NCBI RefSeq assembly: GCF_003434305.1
Contig: NZ_QKKX01000002.1
Coordinates: 78,223 to 142,222 of the forward strand
From: Micromonospora sp. MW-13
GTDB taxonomy: Bacteria > Actinomycetota > Actinomycetes > Mycobacteriales > Micromonosporaceae
DNA: 64,000 nucleotides
Direction of reading: 5' to 3'
Positions within the stretch are counted from its first letter, which is position 1. Each line of letters begins with the position of its first letter. Both the position numbers and the translations under genes were made by a program. Below the pieces are notes generated by a model that was given only the letters and a program-made list of their open reading frames with translations, was not told the DNA's origin and searched no databases. This document shows positions 52,197 through 59,931 of the stretch, one piece after another.

Positions 52197-52960
52197 CGCA
52201 GCTCGTCTCGGTCATCACCCCGGTCCACGCGCCCAGCATCGAGTACCTCGCTGGCGCGTACGCGTCGCTGGCCAAGCAGGAGATGCCGGCCGGGTGGGAC
52301 TGGCAATGGCTCGTCCAGGAGGACGGGCAAATCGGCGCCCTGGTCGACGCGCTGCCCGATGATCCCCGGATCCGTCTCGGCACCGGCCGTGCCGGTGGGC
52401 CTGGTGTTGCCCGTACCCTCGCTCTTTCCCGGGTGTCCGGGGAACTCATCAAGGTCCTGGACGCTGACGACCAGTTGACCCCCGGCGCGCTCGCCCGGGA
52501 CATCGCCGCGTTCGACGCGCACCCGCAGATCGGCTGGGCCACCTCGCGGGTACTCGATCTGCTGCCTGACGGGTCCACCGCCGGCTGGGACAAGGATCCC
52601 GCCGGCGGGCTCATCGACCGCGGTGCGGTCCTGTCGTTCTGGCAGGCCAACGACTACCGGGCGTCGGTGCACCCGGCGACCCTGTGCCTGCGCCGGGATC
52701 TCGTCTTCGCCCTGGGCGGCTGGATGGCCCTGCCCGCTTCCGAGGACACCGGCCTCCTGCTCGCCGCCAACGCGGTCAGCGAGGGCTACTTCACCCGGGA
52801 GTACGGCTTGCTCTACCGCAAGTGGCCCGGCCAGGTCACCAGCCAGGCCGCGCACCGGGAACCGGCCGAGTATCAGGCGCGGATGAGGATCATCGAGGCC
52901 AGAGCCAACGCCCTGGCCTCGATGGTGCCGAACGGCTTCGGCGGCGGCGCTACGGCGTAG
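52184..52960 (+). CDS. Family 2 glycosyltransferase
   Basis: The protein has 258 residues. The GT-A fold start is LVSVITPVHAPSIEYLAGAY, with PGVARTLALSRVSGELIKVL near residue 72 and the metal-binding DxD motif in DADDQLTPGAL near 95. HPATLCLRRDLVFALGGWMA near 165 and EDTGLLLAANAVSEGYFTRE near 187 follow the GT2 pattern (ED catalytic base). It probably transfers a sugar from a nucleotide sugar in the cytoplasm. The acceptor is unknown. Pairing with a GntR-UTRA regulator on an AICE suggests sugar-dependent cargo. Confidence 0.8.
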   Translation: MENLTQLVSVITPVHAPSIEYLAGAYASLAKQEMPAGWDWQWLVQEDGQIGALVDALPDDPRIRLGTGRAGGPGVARTLALSRVSGELIKVLDADDQLTPGALARDIAAFDAHPQIGWATSRVLDLLPDGSTAGWDKDPAGGLIDRGAVLSFWQANDYRASVHPATLCLRRDLVFALGGWMALPASEDTGLLLAANAVSEGYFTREYGLLYRKWPGQVTSQAAHREPAEYQARMRIIEARANALASMVPNGFGGGATA

Positions 52961-53336
52961 CCTCGTGCCCCGGCATCCCGTGGGTGCGCCGCCGCTCCTT
53001 CATCTCCGCCTCGTAGATGTGCCGCCGGCCGCCGGCCAACTTCTCGCGAGCGTCCCGCTCGATCTCCTGGAACGCGGCGTAGTACCCGTCATCGAACTCC
53101 TCCACGATCTGGAACGTCCACCGGCCGGGTAGCACGTTGCGCCCCAACAGCTCGTGCTCAACCCGGTCGGCCACCGTGTCGTGCCCGGCCTCGCGGAGCA
53201 GCTTCACCACCCGGTCGAGGGTGAGATCCGCACCGCCCACGAGCTGATGGGCCGAGTACAAATGCCCTCGTACGCGGTGGATCGTCTCTAGCGCCTTGCT
53301 CAACTCGCCCAGCGCCTCAACCGTCGTGTTGTTCAT
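52950..53336 (-). CDS. Hypothetical helical protein
   Basis: The protein has 128 residues from the ATG at 53336; an in-frame ATG lies at 53390, but neither has a strong Shine-Dalgarno sequence. It is mostly helical (VEALGELSKALETIHRVRGH, FQIVEEFDDGYYAAFQEIER) and charged. I recognise no family. Its 3' end overlaps the glycosyltransferase gene by 11 bp in convergent orientation. Many actinobacterial elements carry a similar small gene next to a glycosyltransferase. Confidence 0.6.
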   Translation of the reverse strand: MNNTTVEALGELSKALETIHRVRGHLYSAHQLVGGADLTLDRVVKLLREAGHDTVADRVEHELLGRNVLPGRWTFQIVEEFDDGYYAAFQEIERDAREKLAGGRRHIYEAEMKERRRTHGMPGHEATP

Positions 53337-53546
53337 ACCTGGCACCCGCCTGTGTTGCTGATCTACTGCTTCAATACTTTCCGCATCCATGGTCAGCTAA
53401 TACCCAGAAGTAGGGCACGCCACCTACCTTCCGCCCTGCGGTGCCCGAAGGGCTGGTGACGCTGCCACCCGTTGCATGCCGGCCACCGAAGAAGTCGAAG
53501 GTGAACCTCATTCTTGGCCGTCAGCGGCAATAAGAGTGACGAATCT

Positions 53547-54500
53547 CTAGATGTATTTTGGCAATTCCTCGTAGTATCTGTAGTGGTCCGCGTCGTAGGT
53601 ATCGCTGCCAGGGAAAACCTTCCTCATCGAGAACTTAAACCAATCAAATTGTCCATCACTGTAAGTGACTCTGTCGTGCCCGAGGATTTCTTGAAGCTCC
53701 TCTTCGGTGTAGGCCGGACTTACGTTTGATTCGAGGCCGGAGCTCGGGTAGAGGTAGTCGAAATACCAGGTAAAGGAGCCAATTTTGTCGTCACAAAATA
53801 CGCCTCTTGGGCGAATCTCATGCCCTGTCGGCAGGGTTATGCGCGCCACTGAATCAAGTCGCTCGTCTACACTCTGGAGCTGGTAACCAAGCTGGCTGCC
53901 ATGTCGGTTCGCCATCCGGATGAAGTAGCCCCGAGTGACTCCTACGAACCTATTCGGTGACTCGGTCGCGAATACTCGCCAACCGGCAGCAGCGGCGCTT
54001 TTTGGTAGGAAGCGCTGCGCCACCGCCCACCCCCGAGGGCTATTCAGCATTCTCTCTAGCTCTACCCCGTCCCAGACGTGTACTAGAACCCCTCGATTTC
54101 GCTCTATCGCCTCTAGGCGGCCCATGAGACTGCTTGATGGCTGGGTGGAGCATACGAGAAGGTAGCCATGCGCGTTATGCTGCGAGACGGCATCAACGAC
54201 GCCCCCGTCAGAGCCCACATCCTCACCATTGACGGATCTTCCTGTTCCCTGGCTTGCATGTGCTGTGTGCTTGCAAGAAACAAGCCAGCGACGCGTCTTT
54301 TTTCCGAGAAGAGCATCTCCCTGCTCCTCAAGAATGAGATCTCGGCCGCCGTCCGCGCCTCTACCGAACCACTGGACGCGGTAGTCAAGCGCTAGGCACA
54401 GCTCGCGAACAAGCTGCTCAAGGTCTTCCCCATTGGGAGAAAGTTCAGTGAAGTCAAGCACGACCTGAGTCTCCCACTGCCAGATGCCTGTGAGGTTCAC
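53547..54500 (-). CDS. Mrr-like restriction endonuclease domain protein (defence cargo)
   Basis: The protein has 317 residues from the GTG at 54500; the frame is open to another GTG at 54578. Residues about 20-130 match the Mrr_cat fold: LSPNGEDLEQLVRELCLALD, then the catalytic Asp in GRGADGGRDLILEE (Asp54) and the beta strand RRWLVSCKHTAHASQG, where K77 is the catalytic Lys but the usual Q or E of QxK/ExK is Ser75. The C-terminal ~180 residues have no family I know and may recognise the target. The GC content is lower than in the backbone genes. Such proteins cut modified or foreign DNA. The gene is divergent from pra and shares its promoter region. Confidence 0.75.
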   Translation of the reverse strand: MNLTGIWQWETQVVLDFTELSPNGEDLEQLVRELCLALDYRVQWFGRGADGGRDLILEEQGDALLGKKTRRWLVSCKHTAHASQGTGRSVNGEDVGSDGGVVDAVSQHNAHGYLLVCSTQPSSSLMGRLEAIERNRGVLVHVWDGVELERMLNSPRGWAVAQRFLPKSAAAAGWRVFATESPNRFVGVTRGYFIRMANRHGSQLGYQLQSVDERLDSVARITLPTGHEIRPRGVFCDDKIGSFTWYFDYLYPSSGLESNVSPAYTEEELQEILGHDRVTYSDGQFDWFKFSMRKVFPGSDTYDADHYRYYEELPKYI

Positions 54501-54575
54501 GGCCGGAGCGTCCCGTCGCCAAGGCTTCTGCTGATGTCCCTGCTGGAGCTTGCATGGCAGCCCGCCGCCGCGAGC

Positions 54576-54630
54576 CACTTGTTGACTTGTCTGCCAAGTG
54601 CCGTCTACCTTGGAGTCTCACTTGGCAGAC
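54576..54630 (+). promoter_or_regulatory. pra promoter with KorSA-type operators
   Basis: A -35 box TTGACT (54582-54587) and a -10 box TACCTT (54606-54611) are 18 bp apart. GTCTGCCAAGTG (54589-54600) and its exact complement CACTTGGCAGAC (54619-54630) flank the -10 box, and a CACTTG half-site starts at 54576. The motif is the same as the one before the repressor gene. Confidence 0.72.
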
Positions 54631-54655
54631 ATGCCAACAACCTGGAGGTTGAGCG

Positions 54656-55057
54656 ATGGCTCTGCGTGGCGGTACGAGGTTCGCCGTGCGTTGCGAGGAC
54701 GTGTTCCCGGCGGGGTGCGCGTTGGTGCCCGAGTCACTGGGTGAGGTGGAGGACTACGACGAGAAGACCGGCCGGCGTAGCCCGGCGAAGGACAAGCTGA
54801 CCGGCCAGCGGGTGTGGCAGGTCCGCGTGATGGACCTCGACCCGGAACTCGGGAAGCGCTCCCGGGAGACGACGGTGAAGATCTCGGCTGACTACCAGCC
54901 GGTTGCGCCGACGGGCGCCCCATTCGAGGGCGTCGAGTTCGAGGGCATGACGGTCACGCCGTACGTGTCGAACAACGGTCGGATGGCGTACTCGCTGCGG
55001 GCGACCGGGATGCGTGCCCCGGCGGGCGTGGCCGGCAGCAAGAAGGCGGCGGCGTAG
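54656..55057 (+). CDS. pra: Pra-like activator of replication, integration and excision
   Basis: The protein has 133 residues. It matches the family of AICE activators: FAVRCEDVFPAGCALVPESL, EVEDYDEKTGRRSPAKDKLT, GQRVWQVRVMDLDPELG, EFEGMTVTPYVSNNGRMAYS. In pSAM2, Pra switches on rep, xis and int and is itself repressed by KorSA. Here a repressor-type operator overlaps its promoter. The ATG at 54656 is preceded by CTGGAGGTTGAGCG. It begins the long conjugation-replication-integration block that continues without a clear break to int. Confidence 0.82.
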   Translation: MALRGGTRFAVRCEDVFPAGCALVPESLGEVEDYDEKTGRRSPAKDKLTGQRVWQVRVMDLDPELGKRSRETTVKISADYQPVAPTGAPFEGVEFEGMTVTPYVSNNGRMAYSLRATGMRAPAGVAGSKKAAA

Positions 55058-55149
55058 CCGCTTTTGGTGGGGGCGGGGCTGTCAGGTCTTGGAGGACGGC
55101 AGCCCCGCCCTCTGTCTCTTCCCCCTGCTCTGTCGAGAGAGGTAGTGAC

Positions 55150-55332
55150 GTGTCCAAGCGTAGGCGATCGGCTGCCCCGGCCCGGTCTCGGTGCGGCGTG
55201 TGTCAGTCCCGGTTCGACCCGGCCAGCGGTGCGGCTGACCGGTGCCCGCTCTGCGTCGGGCAGCTCGTTCTTCCCCTTCCCCCGGTCCGCGATGCGTCGG
55301 GTCGGTTCGTGTCGGTGCGGGGTGCGCGATGA
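55150..55332 (+). CDS. Small zinc-ribbon-like protein
   Basis: The protein has 60 residues, GTG start with GAGAGAGGTAGTGAC upstream. Two Cys pairs, CGVCQSRF and CPLCVGQL, are spaced as in a zinc ribbon, and the N-terminus is basic (MSKRRRSAAPARSR). Its stop overlaps the ATG of traB (ATGATG region at 55329). A role in DNA transfer or regulation is possible but not shown. Confidence 0.62.
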   Translation: MSKRRRSAAPARSRCGVCQSRFDPASGAADRCPLCVGQLVLPLPPVRDASGRFVSVRGAR

Positions 55333-56948
55333 TGCGCCGGCCGCGTGGCCAGGTGGTGATGACGACCGCCGGGGACCTGGTGGTGATCCGGCCGAAGCGG
55401 TTCGAGCTGCCAATGTGGGCGGTCGTGCTCGGCCTGGTGCTGCGTTGGCTCGCCGGGGGCTGCTGGTGGTGCCTGCGTCACCCGGTCACCGTGGGCCTGG
55501 CCGTGCTCGCCGTCTTCCTCTACGTCGAGTACGGCTGGGCGGGCCTGGTCGTTCCGCTGGTCCTGGCGTCGGCGGTGTCCGCGGTGTGGCGGTGGCGCGA
55601 TGAGACGTCCTGGTGGCGGTGGTGCGCCGGGCCCCTGCTCGGCCGGTTCCGTCAGGTCTTCGTGTACCGGCGGGCGTGGCGTGAGGCCATGACCCTGTGT
55701 GGCCTCGCCGAGACGTACGACCACCGCGCCGTCCTGCCCGAGCTGCTGCGCGTGCGCTCGGATCAGGCCCTCGACGTGCTGACCATCCGCATGGTCCGCG
55801 GGCAGACCCCTGCCGACTTCCAACGGGTCACGGCGAACCTCGCGTACGCATTCGGTCGGCGGCACGCCCGGGTCTACTCCGAGCGGCCCGACGACGCGCC
55901 GACCCGGACCGGCTATTGGGCGCTGGTGTTGGGGTGGGTGGATCGGGTGCGGTTCCGGGACCGGCCGACCGTGGTCTACCTGGTGCTCGTCCGCACTGAC
56001 GCTCTGCGGCCGGTCGTGGCCCCCTTCGAGGCTCCGGCTGTCCCGGACTTCACCGCGCTGCCGCTGGCGCGGCGGGAAGACCTGGGCATCTGGTCGCTGC
56101 GCCTGCTCGCTACGCACGTGCTTATCGGTGGGGCCACCCGCTCCGGTAAGGGCTCGGTGCTCTGGTCGCTGGTCCGTTCGCTGGCCGGTGGCATCACCTC
56201 CGGCCTGGTCCGGCTCTGGGTGATCGACCCCAAAGGCGGGATGGAGTTCGCCATGGGCCGGCCGCTGTTCGCCCGGTTCGCCTGCAAGTCCTTCGAGGCC
56301 ATGGCCGATCTGCTCGACGAGGCCGTGACGGTGATGCGGGAACGTCAGGATCGGCTCGCCGGAACCGTCCGGGTCCACACCCCGACCGAAGCCGACCCCC
56401 TGGTCGTGGTCGTCATCGACGAGATGGCCGCCCTCACCGCGTACCTGCAAGATGTCGACCTGCGAAAGCGCATCGCCGGCTTGCTCGGGCTGCTGCTGTC
56501 GCAGGGTGCCGGCGTCGGCGTCCTGGTCGTGGCCGCGTTGCAGGACCCGCGCAAGGAGGTGCTGCCGTTCCGGGACCTGTTCCCGACCCGCATCGCACTC
56601 GGGCTGACCGAGGCGTCGCAAGTCGACCTGGTCCTCGGTGACGGCGCCCGCAACCGGGGCGCGCTGGCTGACCAGATGCCCCGATGGGCCAAAGGCGTGG
56701 GCTACGTGATCCTCGACGGCACCCCCGAACCCCTGCGGGTCCGCTTCTCGTACGTCACCGACGACCACATCCGCGACCTCGCCCGCCATTACCCGGCCCC
56801 GGCCGACGCGGCGGACATCCTCGCCCAGGTCGGCCGCGAGTCGACCCCGGAACCGGTCCGCCGGCCACTGCCCCGGCCGCGTCGAGGGCCACTGCTGCCC
56901 GATGCGCTTCGCGACATCCTCGACGCCGACGGGGGCGAGCCGCGGTGA
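55329..56948 (+). CDS. traB: FtsK/SpoIIIE-type DNA translocase TraB
   Basis: The protein has 539 residues. Two or three membrane helices lie near the N-terminus (MWAVVLGLVLRWLAGGCWWC; VGLAVLAVFLYVEYGWAGLV). The P-loop GGATRSGKGSVLWSLVRSL lies near residue 268, followed by DPKGGMEFAMG near 303 and Walker B VVVVIDEMAALTAYL near 360. The C-terminal helices may contain the DNA-recognition winged helix. TraB hexamers pump double-stranded plasmid DNA between hyphae and suffice for actinobacterial conjugation. It is coupled to the previous and next genes by 4-base overlaps. Confidence 0.93.
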   Translation: MMRRPRGQVVMTTAGDLVVIRPKRFELPMWAVVLGLVLRWLAGGCWWCLRHPVTVGLAVLAVFLYVEYGWAGLVVPLVLASAVSAVWRWRDETSWWRWCAGPLLGRFRQVFVYRRAWREAMTLCGLAETYDHRAVLPELLRVRSDQALDVLTIRMVRGQTPADFQRVTANLAYAFGRRHARVYSERPDDAPTRTGYWALVLGWVDRVRFRDRPTVVYLVLVRTDALRPVVAPFEAPAVPDFTALPLARREDLGIWSLRLLATHVLIGGATRSGKGSVLWSLVRSLAGGITSGLVRLWVIDPKGGMEFAMGRPLFARFACKSFEAMADLLDEAVTVMRERQDRLAGTVRVHTPTEADPLVVVVIDEMAALTAYLQDVDLRKRIAGLLGLLLSQGAGVGVLVVAALQDPRKEVLPFRDLFPTRIALGLTEASQVDLVLGDGARNRGALADQMPRWAKGVGYVILDGTPEPLRVRFSYVTDDHIRDLARHYPAPADAADILAQVGRESTPEPVRRPLPRPRRGPLLPDALRDILDADGGEPR

Positions 56949-57199
56949 CCACCTCGACCTTCTACCGGCTCCGTGCCCCCGCCACCGACGGAGCGAGCAG
57001 TACGGCTGTCTCGGTGCGCGTCGACCCCGAGCGACCGGACCCGTACCCGGTCTACCTGGCGGTCGGTGCGGGTCGGCGGCGGATGTCCCTGACCCCCGAC
57101 GAGGCGTGGGCGCTGTGGCGCTGCCTCTCCGAAGCCGTCGCCGCGCTCGGCACCCCGCCCGACTACATCCGCACCGACATCCGACCAGCCCGGAGGTAA
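56945..57199 (+). CDS. Small AICE protein of unknown function
   Basis: The protein has 84 residues; its GTG overlaps the traB stop (GTGA). It contains PYPVYLAVGAGRRRMSLTPD and EAWALWRCLSEAVAALG. Similar short proteins occur in this place in other AICEs (spd-type genes). No domain is recognised. Confidence 0.6.
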   Translation: MTTSTFYRLRAPATDGASSTAVSVRVDPERPDPYPVYLAVGAGRRRMSLTPDEAWALWRCLSEAVAALGTPPDYIRTDIRPARR

Positions 57200-57204
57200 C
57201 CGCC

Positions 57205-57396
57205 GTGAACACCCTCACCCGCCTCATCAACCGGCTTCGGCGTCCGCTGCGCATCCGGCTCGTCGGCCCGGCCGACCAGACCGCCGCCGCCCTGCACGGC
57301 TTGGCGCAGATGGTCAGCCGCCGACCCGACATGAACGACCGGCGCATCCGCATCGACCTCACCATCCGCGAGAAGCCGTTGCAGGAATGGCGATGA
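57205..57396 (+). CDS. Small basic AICE protein
   Basis: The protein has 63 residues, starting at a GTG with CGGAGG upstream. It is highly basic (LTRLINRLRRPLRIRLVGPA). The TGA overlaps the ATG of the spdB gene. Its function is unknown; it may affect plasmid spread, as short genes here do in related elements. Confidence 0.58.
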   Translation: MNTLTRLINRLRRPLRIRLVGPADQTAAALHGLAQMVSRRPDMNDRRIRIDLTIREKPLQEWR

Positions 57397-57971
57397 CCGA
57401 GCGCACCGAATCCGCCGTACGCCTGGTGATCCTGCTCGCCATCGGCAGCATGGCCGGCGCCGCCGCCTTCACCCACGTCCACGACCTGTCCGTAACCCAC
57501 GGCCAACCCGACTGGATCGGCTGGGCCAACGCCGTAGCCGTCGAACTGATGGCCATCTACCTCGGCCTGGAACTCCGCGCCCGCCGCCGTGCCCGTCGCC
57601 CGGTCGGCCTGGTCGCCTCGCTGCTCGTCGCGTTCGCCCTGCTGTCGCTTGCCGCCCAGGTCGCCGAAGCGGAACCCTCGGTGTGGGGATGGACCGTGGC
57701 GGCCGTACCGTCCCTGGCGTTCCTCGCCCTGGTGAAGGTCGTCCTGTCCAACGCCCCGGCCACCCCGCCGGCACCCGAACCGGACCAACCCCCGGCCGAC
57801 TGGTACGAGGTGCCCGAGCAGGCCACCACCCACCCCGAACCCGAGCGTCCGGCCGACCCCGTGCCGCCGACTGTCCCGGCACCGGCTGTCGCCTTCGCCC
57901 CGGCGGCGGTGCTGCCTCCGCGTGGCGTCGTCGGGTCGAACCGGCCGCACGTCGTCGGGATCATCCGATGA
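57393..57971 (+). CDS. spdB: SpdB-like membrane protein (DUF2637)
   Basis: The protein has 192 residues. Four membrane helices are seen: LVILLAIGSMAGAAAFTHV, the DUF2637 segment HGQPDWIGWANAVAVELMAI near residue 35, VGLVASLLVAFALLSLAAQ and GWTVAAVPSLAFLALVKVVL. A Pro/Glu-rich tail of ~70 residues follows. SpdB proteins assist intramycelial spreading of the element (pock formation). ATG at 57393 is preferred over 57387 because AGGA stands six bases before it. Confidence 0.82.
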   Translation: MTERTESAVRLVILLAIGSMAGAAAFTHVHDLSVTHGQPDWIGWANAVAVELMAIYLGLELRARRRARRPVGLVASLLVAFALLSLAAQVAEAEPSVWGWTVAAVPSLAFLALVKVVLSNAPATPPAPEPDQPPADWYEVPEQATTHPEPERPADPVPPTVPAPAVAFAPAAVLPPRGVVGSNRPHVVGIIR

Positions 57972-59749
57972 CGGCTCCGACCCTGCCCGGCCTCGAACCC
58001 GCCCCGACCCCGGCTGCTGCTCCTCGGCCGGGGTCGCGGGCGGCCCGCATGGCGCTACCCCGCTCGGTCGACGTGCTCAAGGAAATCGCGGCCGAGTACG
58101 GCGTCTGCGTCCGCCCGCTTGCCATGCGCCGCACGGATCTCGACACCGGCCTGACCGAGGTCATCGACCTTCCCTGTGGGGCCACCCGCGAGGACAAGTG
58201 CGCGCCGTGCGCCAAGAAGAACCGCCGGCTACGGCAGGCCCAGATCCGGGAGGGCTGGCACCGCGACGACGAACCGCTACCCGGCCCGCAACCAGCCACC
58301 GAGGAGCAGAAGTCACTGATCCTCTTCCGGGCACACCTGGAGTTCTCCCGCGACGAAGCGGCACGAGCAAGCCAATGGGACCAGGTCGCCGACCTCGACG
58401 AGGCCATCCGCGAGGTAGAGGAAGCCATCGCCGCCGAAGGGCTGCGCGGTCGCGTCGGACCTCCCCACGCGGCCGTCGACGAGGACCAGAGCGACGAGGA
58501 CACCGGCCGCCGGCGCAAGCGCTCCACGAAGCGGCGCCAGGATGCCCCCGAGCTACCCCGGCGCAAGGTCGAGCGGCGCACCGTCGGCAAGACGTACACC
58601 GCCTCGGACGGCTCGACCTACCGGCCGTCGATGTGGCTCACACTCACCCTCGACTCGTACGGCCCGGTCCGTCCCGACGGCACTCCGGTCAACCCCGACC
58701 GGTACGACTACCGCCGGGCCGCCTGGGATGCCGTCCACTTCCCCCGGCTGCTCGACCGGTTCTGGCAGAACCTACGCCGCTGCGAGGGCTGGAACGTCCA
58801 GTACGCCGGCTGCGTCGAGCCCCAACGCCGACTCGCCCCTCACGCGCACTTCGCCATCCGGGGCACCATCCCCCGCGACACGCTGCGCACCGTGGCGGCG
58901 GCCACCTACCACCAGGTGTGGTGGCCGAGCGTGGATGTCCAGCGGTACACCGCCGACCGACCCCCGGTCTGGGACGCAGATGCCTCCGCGTGGGTCGACC
59001 CGGACACCCACCAGCCGCTGACCATCTGGACCGAAGCCCTCGATGCCATCGACGCGAACCCGGACGCCGAACCGGTGCACGTCGCCCGCTTCGGCGCCCA
59101 GGTCGACGCGCGCGGCGTTATGCCCGGCACCGACGACGCCGAGCGGACCATCCGGTACGTCACGAAGTACATCACCAAGCACACCGGCGACTGCCACAAA
59201 GCGACCACCGACCGGCAGCGCGCACACCTCGACCGGCTCTGGTGCCAACTGCGGGTCACCCCGTGCACCGACCGGTGCGCCAACTGGCTGCTCTACGGCG
59301 TCCAGCCTCGCAACGCGAACGCCAAGCTCAAGCCCGGCCGCTGCAAGGGAAGGGTCCACCAGCGGGACACCCTCGGCATCGGCGGCCGGCGCATCCTCAT
59401 CTCCCGCGACTGGTCCGGCAAGACCCTCGCCGACCACAAACACGACGTACGGGCCTGGGTTCGGGCACTGCTCGGCGTGACCACCGACAGCGCCACTGCC
59501 GACAACCCCGGGCAGCTCGCCGACGACCAGGGCGCCGCCGTCGAACGGGTCCGGCACGCCTGGGAACTCGCCCGACCCGACGACCCCGACGTTGGCCCGC
59601 TGTCCCACCGACTCATGCGCTCGATCAGCGAACGCGCCCGCTGGCGCTCCGAACTACTCGCCGCGAAGGACCGGGCCAAACAGGGGCCCGCAGACCTTTC
59701 GGCAACTCAGCACACGGCACCACAGCACAACGGGGAGAGATCAGGTTGA
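57968..59749 (+). CDS. repSA: Rolling-circle replication initiator RepSA
   Basis: The protein has 593 residues. Near residue 65 a Cys cluster (CGATREDKCAPCAKKNRRL) may bind zinc. The HUH-like metal motif is RRLAPHAHFAIRGTIPRD near 290, and the nicking Tyr is probably in TIRYVTKYITKHTGDC near 395. Further Cys residues (CTDRCANWLLYG) lie near 440. RepSA nicks the element and starts rolling-circle replication before transfer. The origin is usually inside or next to the rep gene; no obvious iteron is visible here. It overlaps xis by 4 bp. Confidence 0.9.
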   Translation: MTAPTLPGLEPAPTPAAAPRPGSRAARMALPRSVDVLKEIAAEYGVCVRPLAMRRTDLDTGLTEVIDLPCGATREDKCAPCAKKNRRLRQAQIREGWHRDDEPLPGPQPATEEQKSLILFRAHLEFSRDEAARASQWDQVADLDEAIREVEEAIAAEGLRGRVGPPHAAVDEDQSDEDTGRRRKRSTKRRQDAPELPRRKVERRTVGKTYTASDGSTYRPSMWLTLTLDSYGPVRPDGTPVNPDRYDYRRAAWDAVHFPRLLDRFWQNLRRCEGWNVQYAGCVEPQRRLAPHAHFAIRGTIPRDTLRTVAAATYHQVWWPSVDVQRYTADRPPVWDADASAWVDPDTHQPLTIWTEALDAIDANPDAEPVHVARFGAQVDARGVMPGTDDAERTIRYVTKYITKHTGDCHKATTDRQRAHLDRLWCQLRVTPCTDRCANWLLYGVQPRNANAKLKPGRCKGRVHQRDTLGIGGRRILISRDWSGKTLADHKHDVRAWVRALLGVTTDSATADNPGQLADDQGAAVERVRHAWELARPDDPDVGPLSHRLMRSISERARWRSELLAAKDRAKQGPADLSATQHTAPQHNGERSG

Positions 59750-59931
59750 ACGAGGAACTGCTGACCGTGCCGGAAGTACTCGCCGAACTGCGGGTACCCC
59801 GCTCGACCTGGTTCTACTGGCGGCAGACCGGCAAGGGACCACGGGTCATCAAGCTCCCGAACGGGCAACTGCGAGTCCGCCGGTCCGCGCTCGGGCGTTG
59901 GCTCGGCGACCTTGAGCAGGACGCCGCGTGA
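59746..59931 (+). CDS. xis: Excisionase (MerR-like HTH)
   Basis: The protein has 61 residues and uses a TTG start that overlaps the repSA stop (TTGA); GGGGAGAGATCAGG stands upstream. The HTH reads LTVPEVLAELRVPRSTWFYW, then RQTGKGPRVIKLPNGQLRVR and RSALGRWLGDLE, the usual AICE excisionase. It steers the integrase toward excision. Its stop overlaps the int GTG. Confidence 0.88.
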   Translation: MNEELLTVPEVLAELRVPRSTWFYWRQTGKGPRVIKLPNGQLRVRRSALGRWLGDLEQDAA

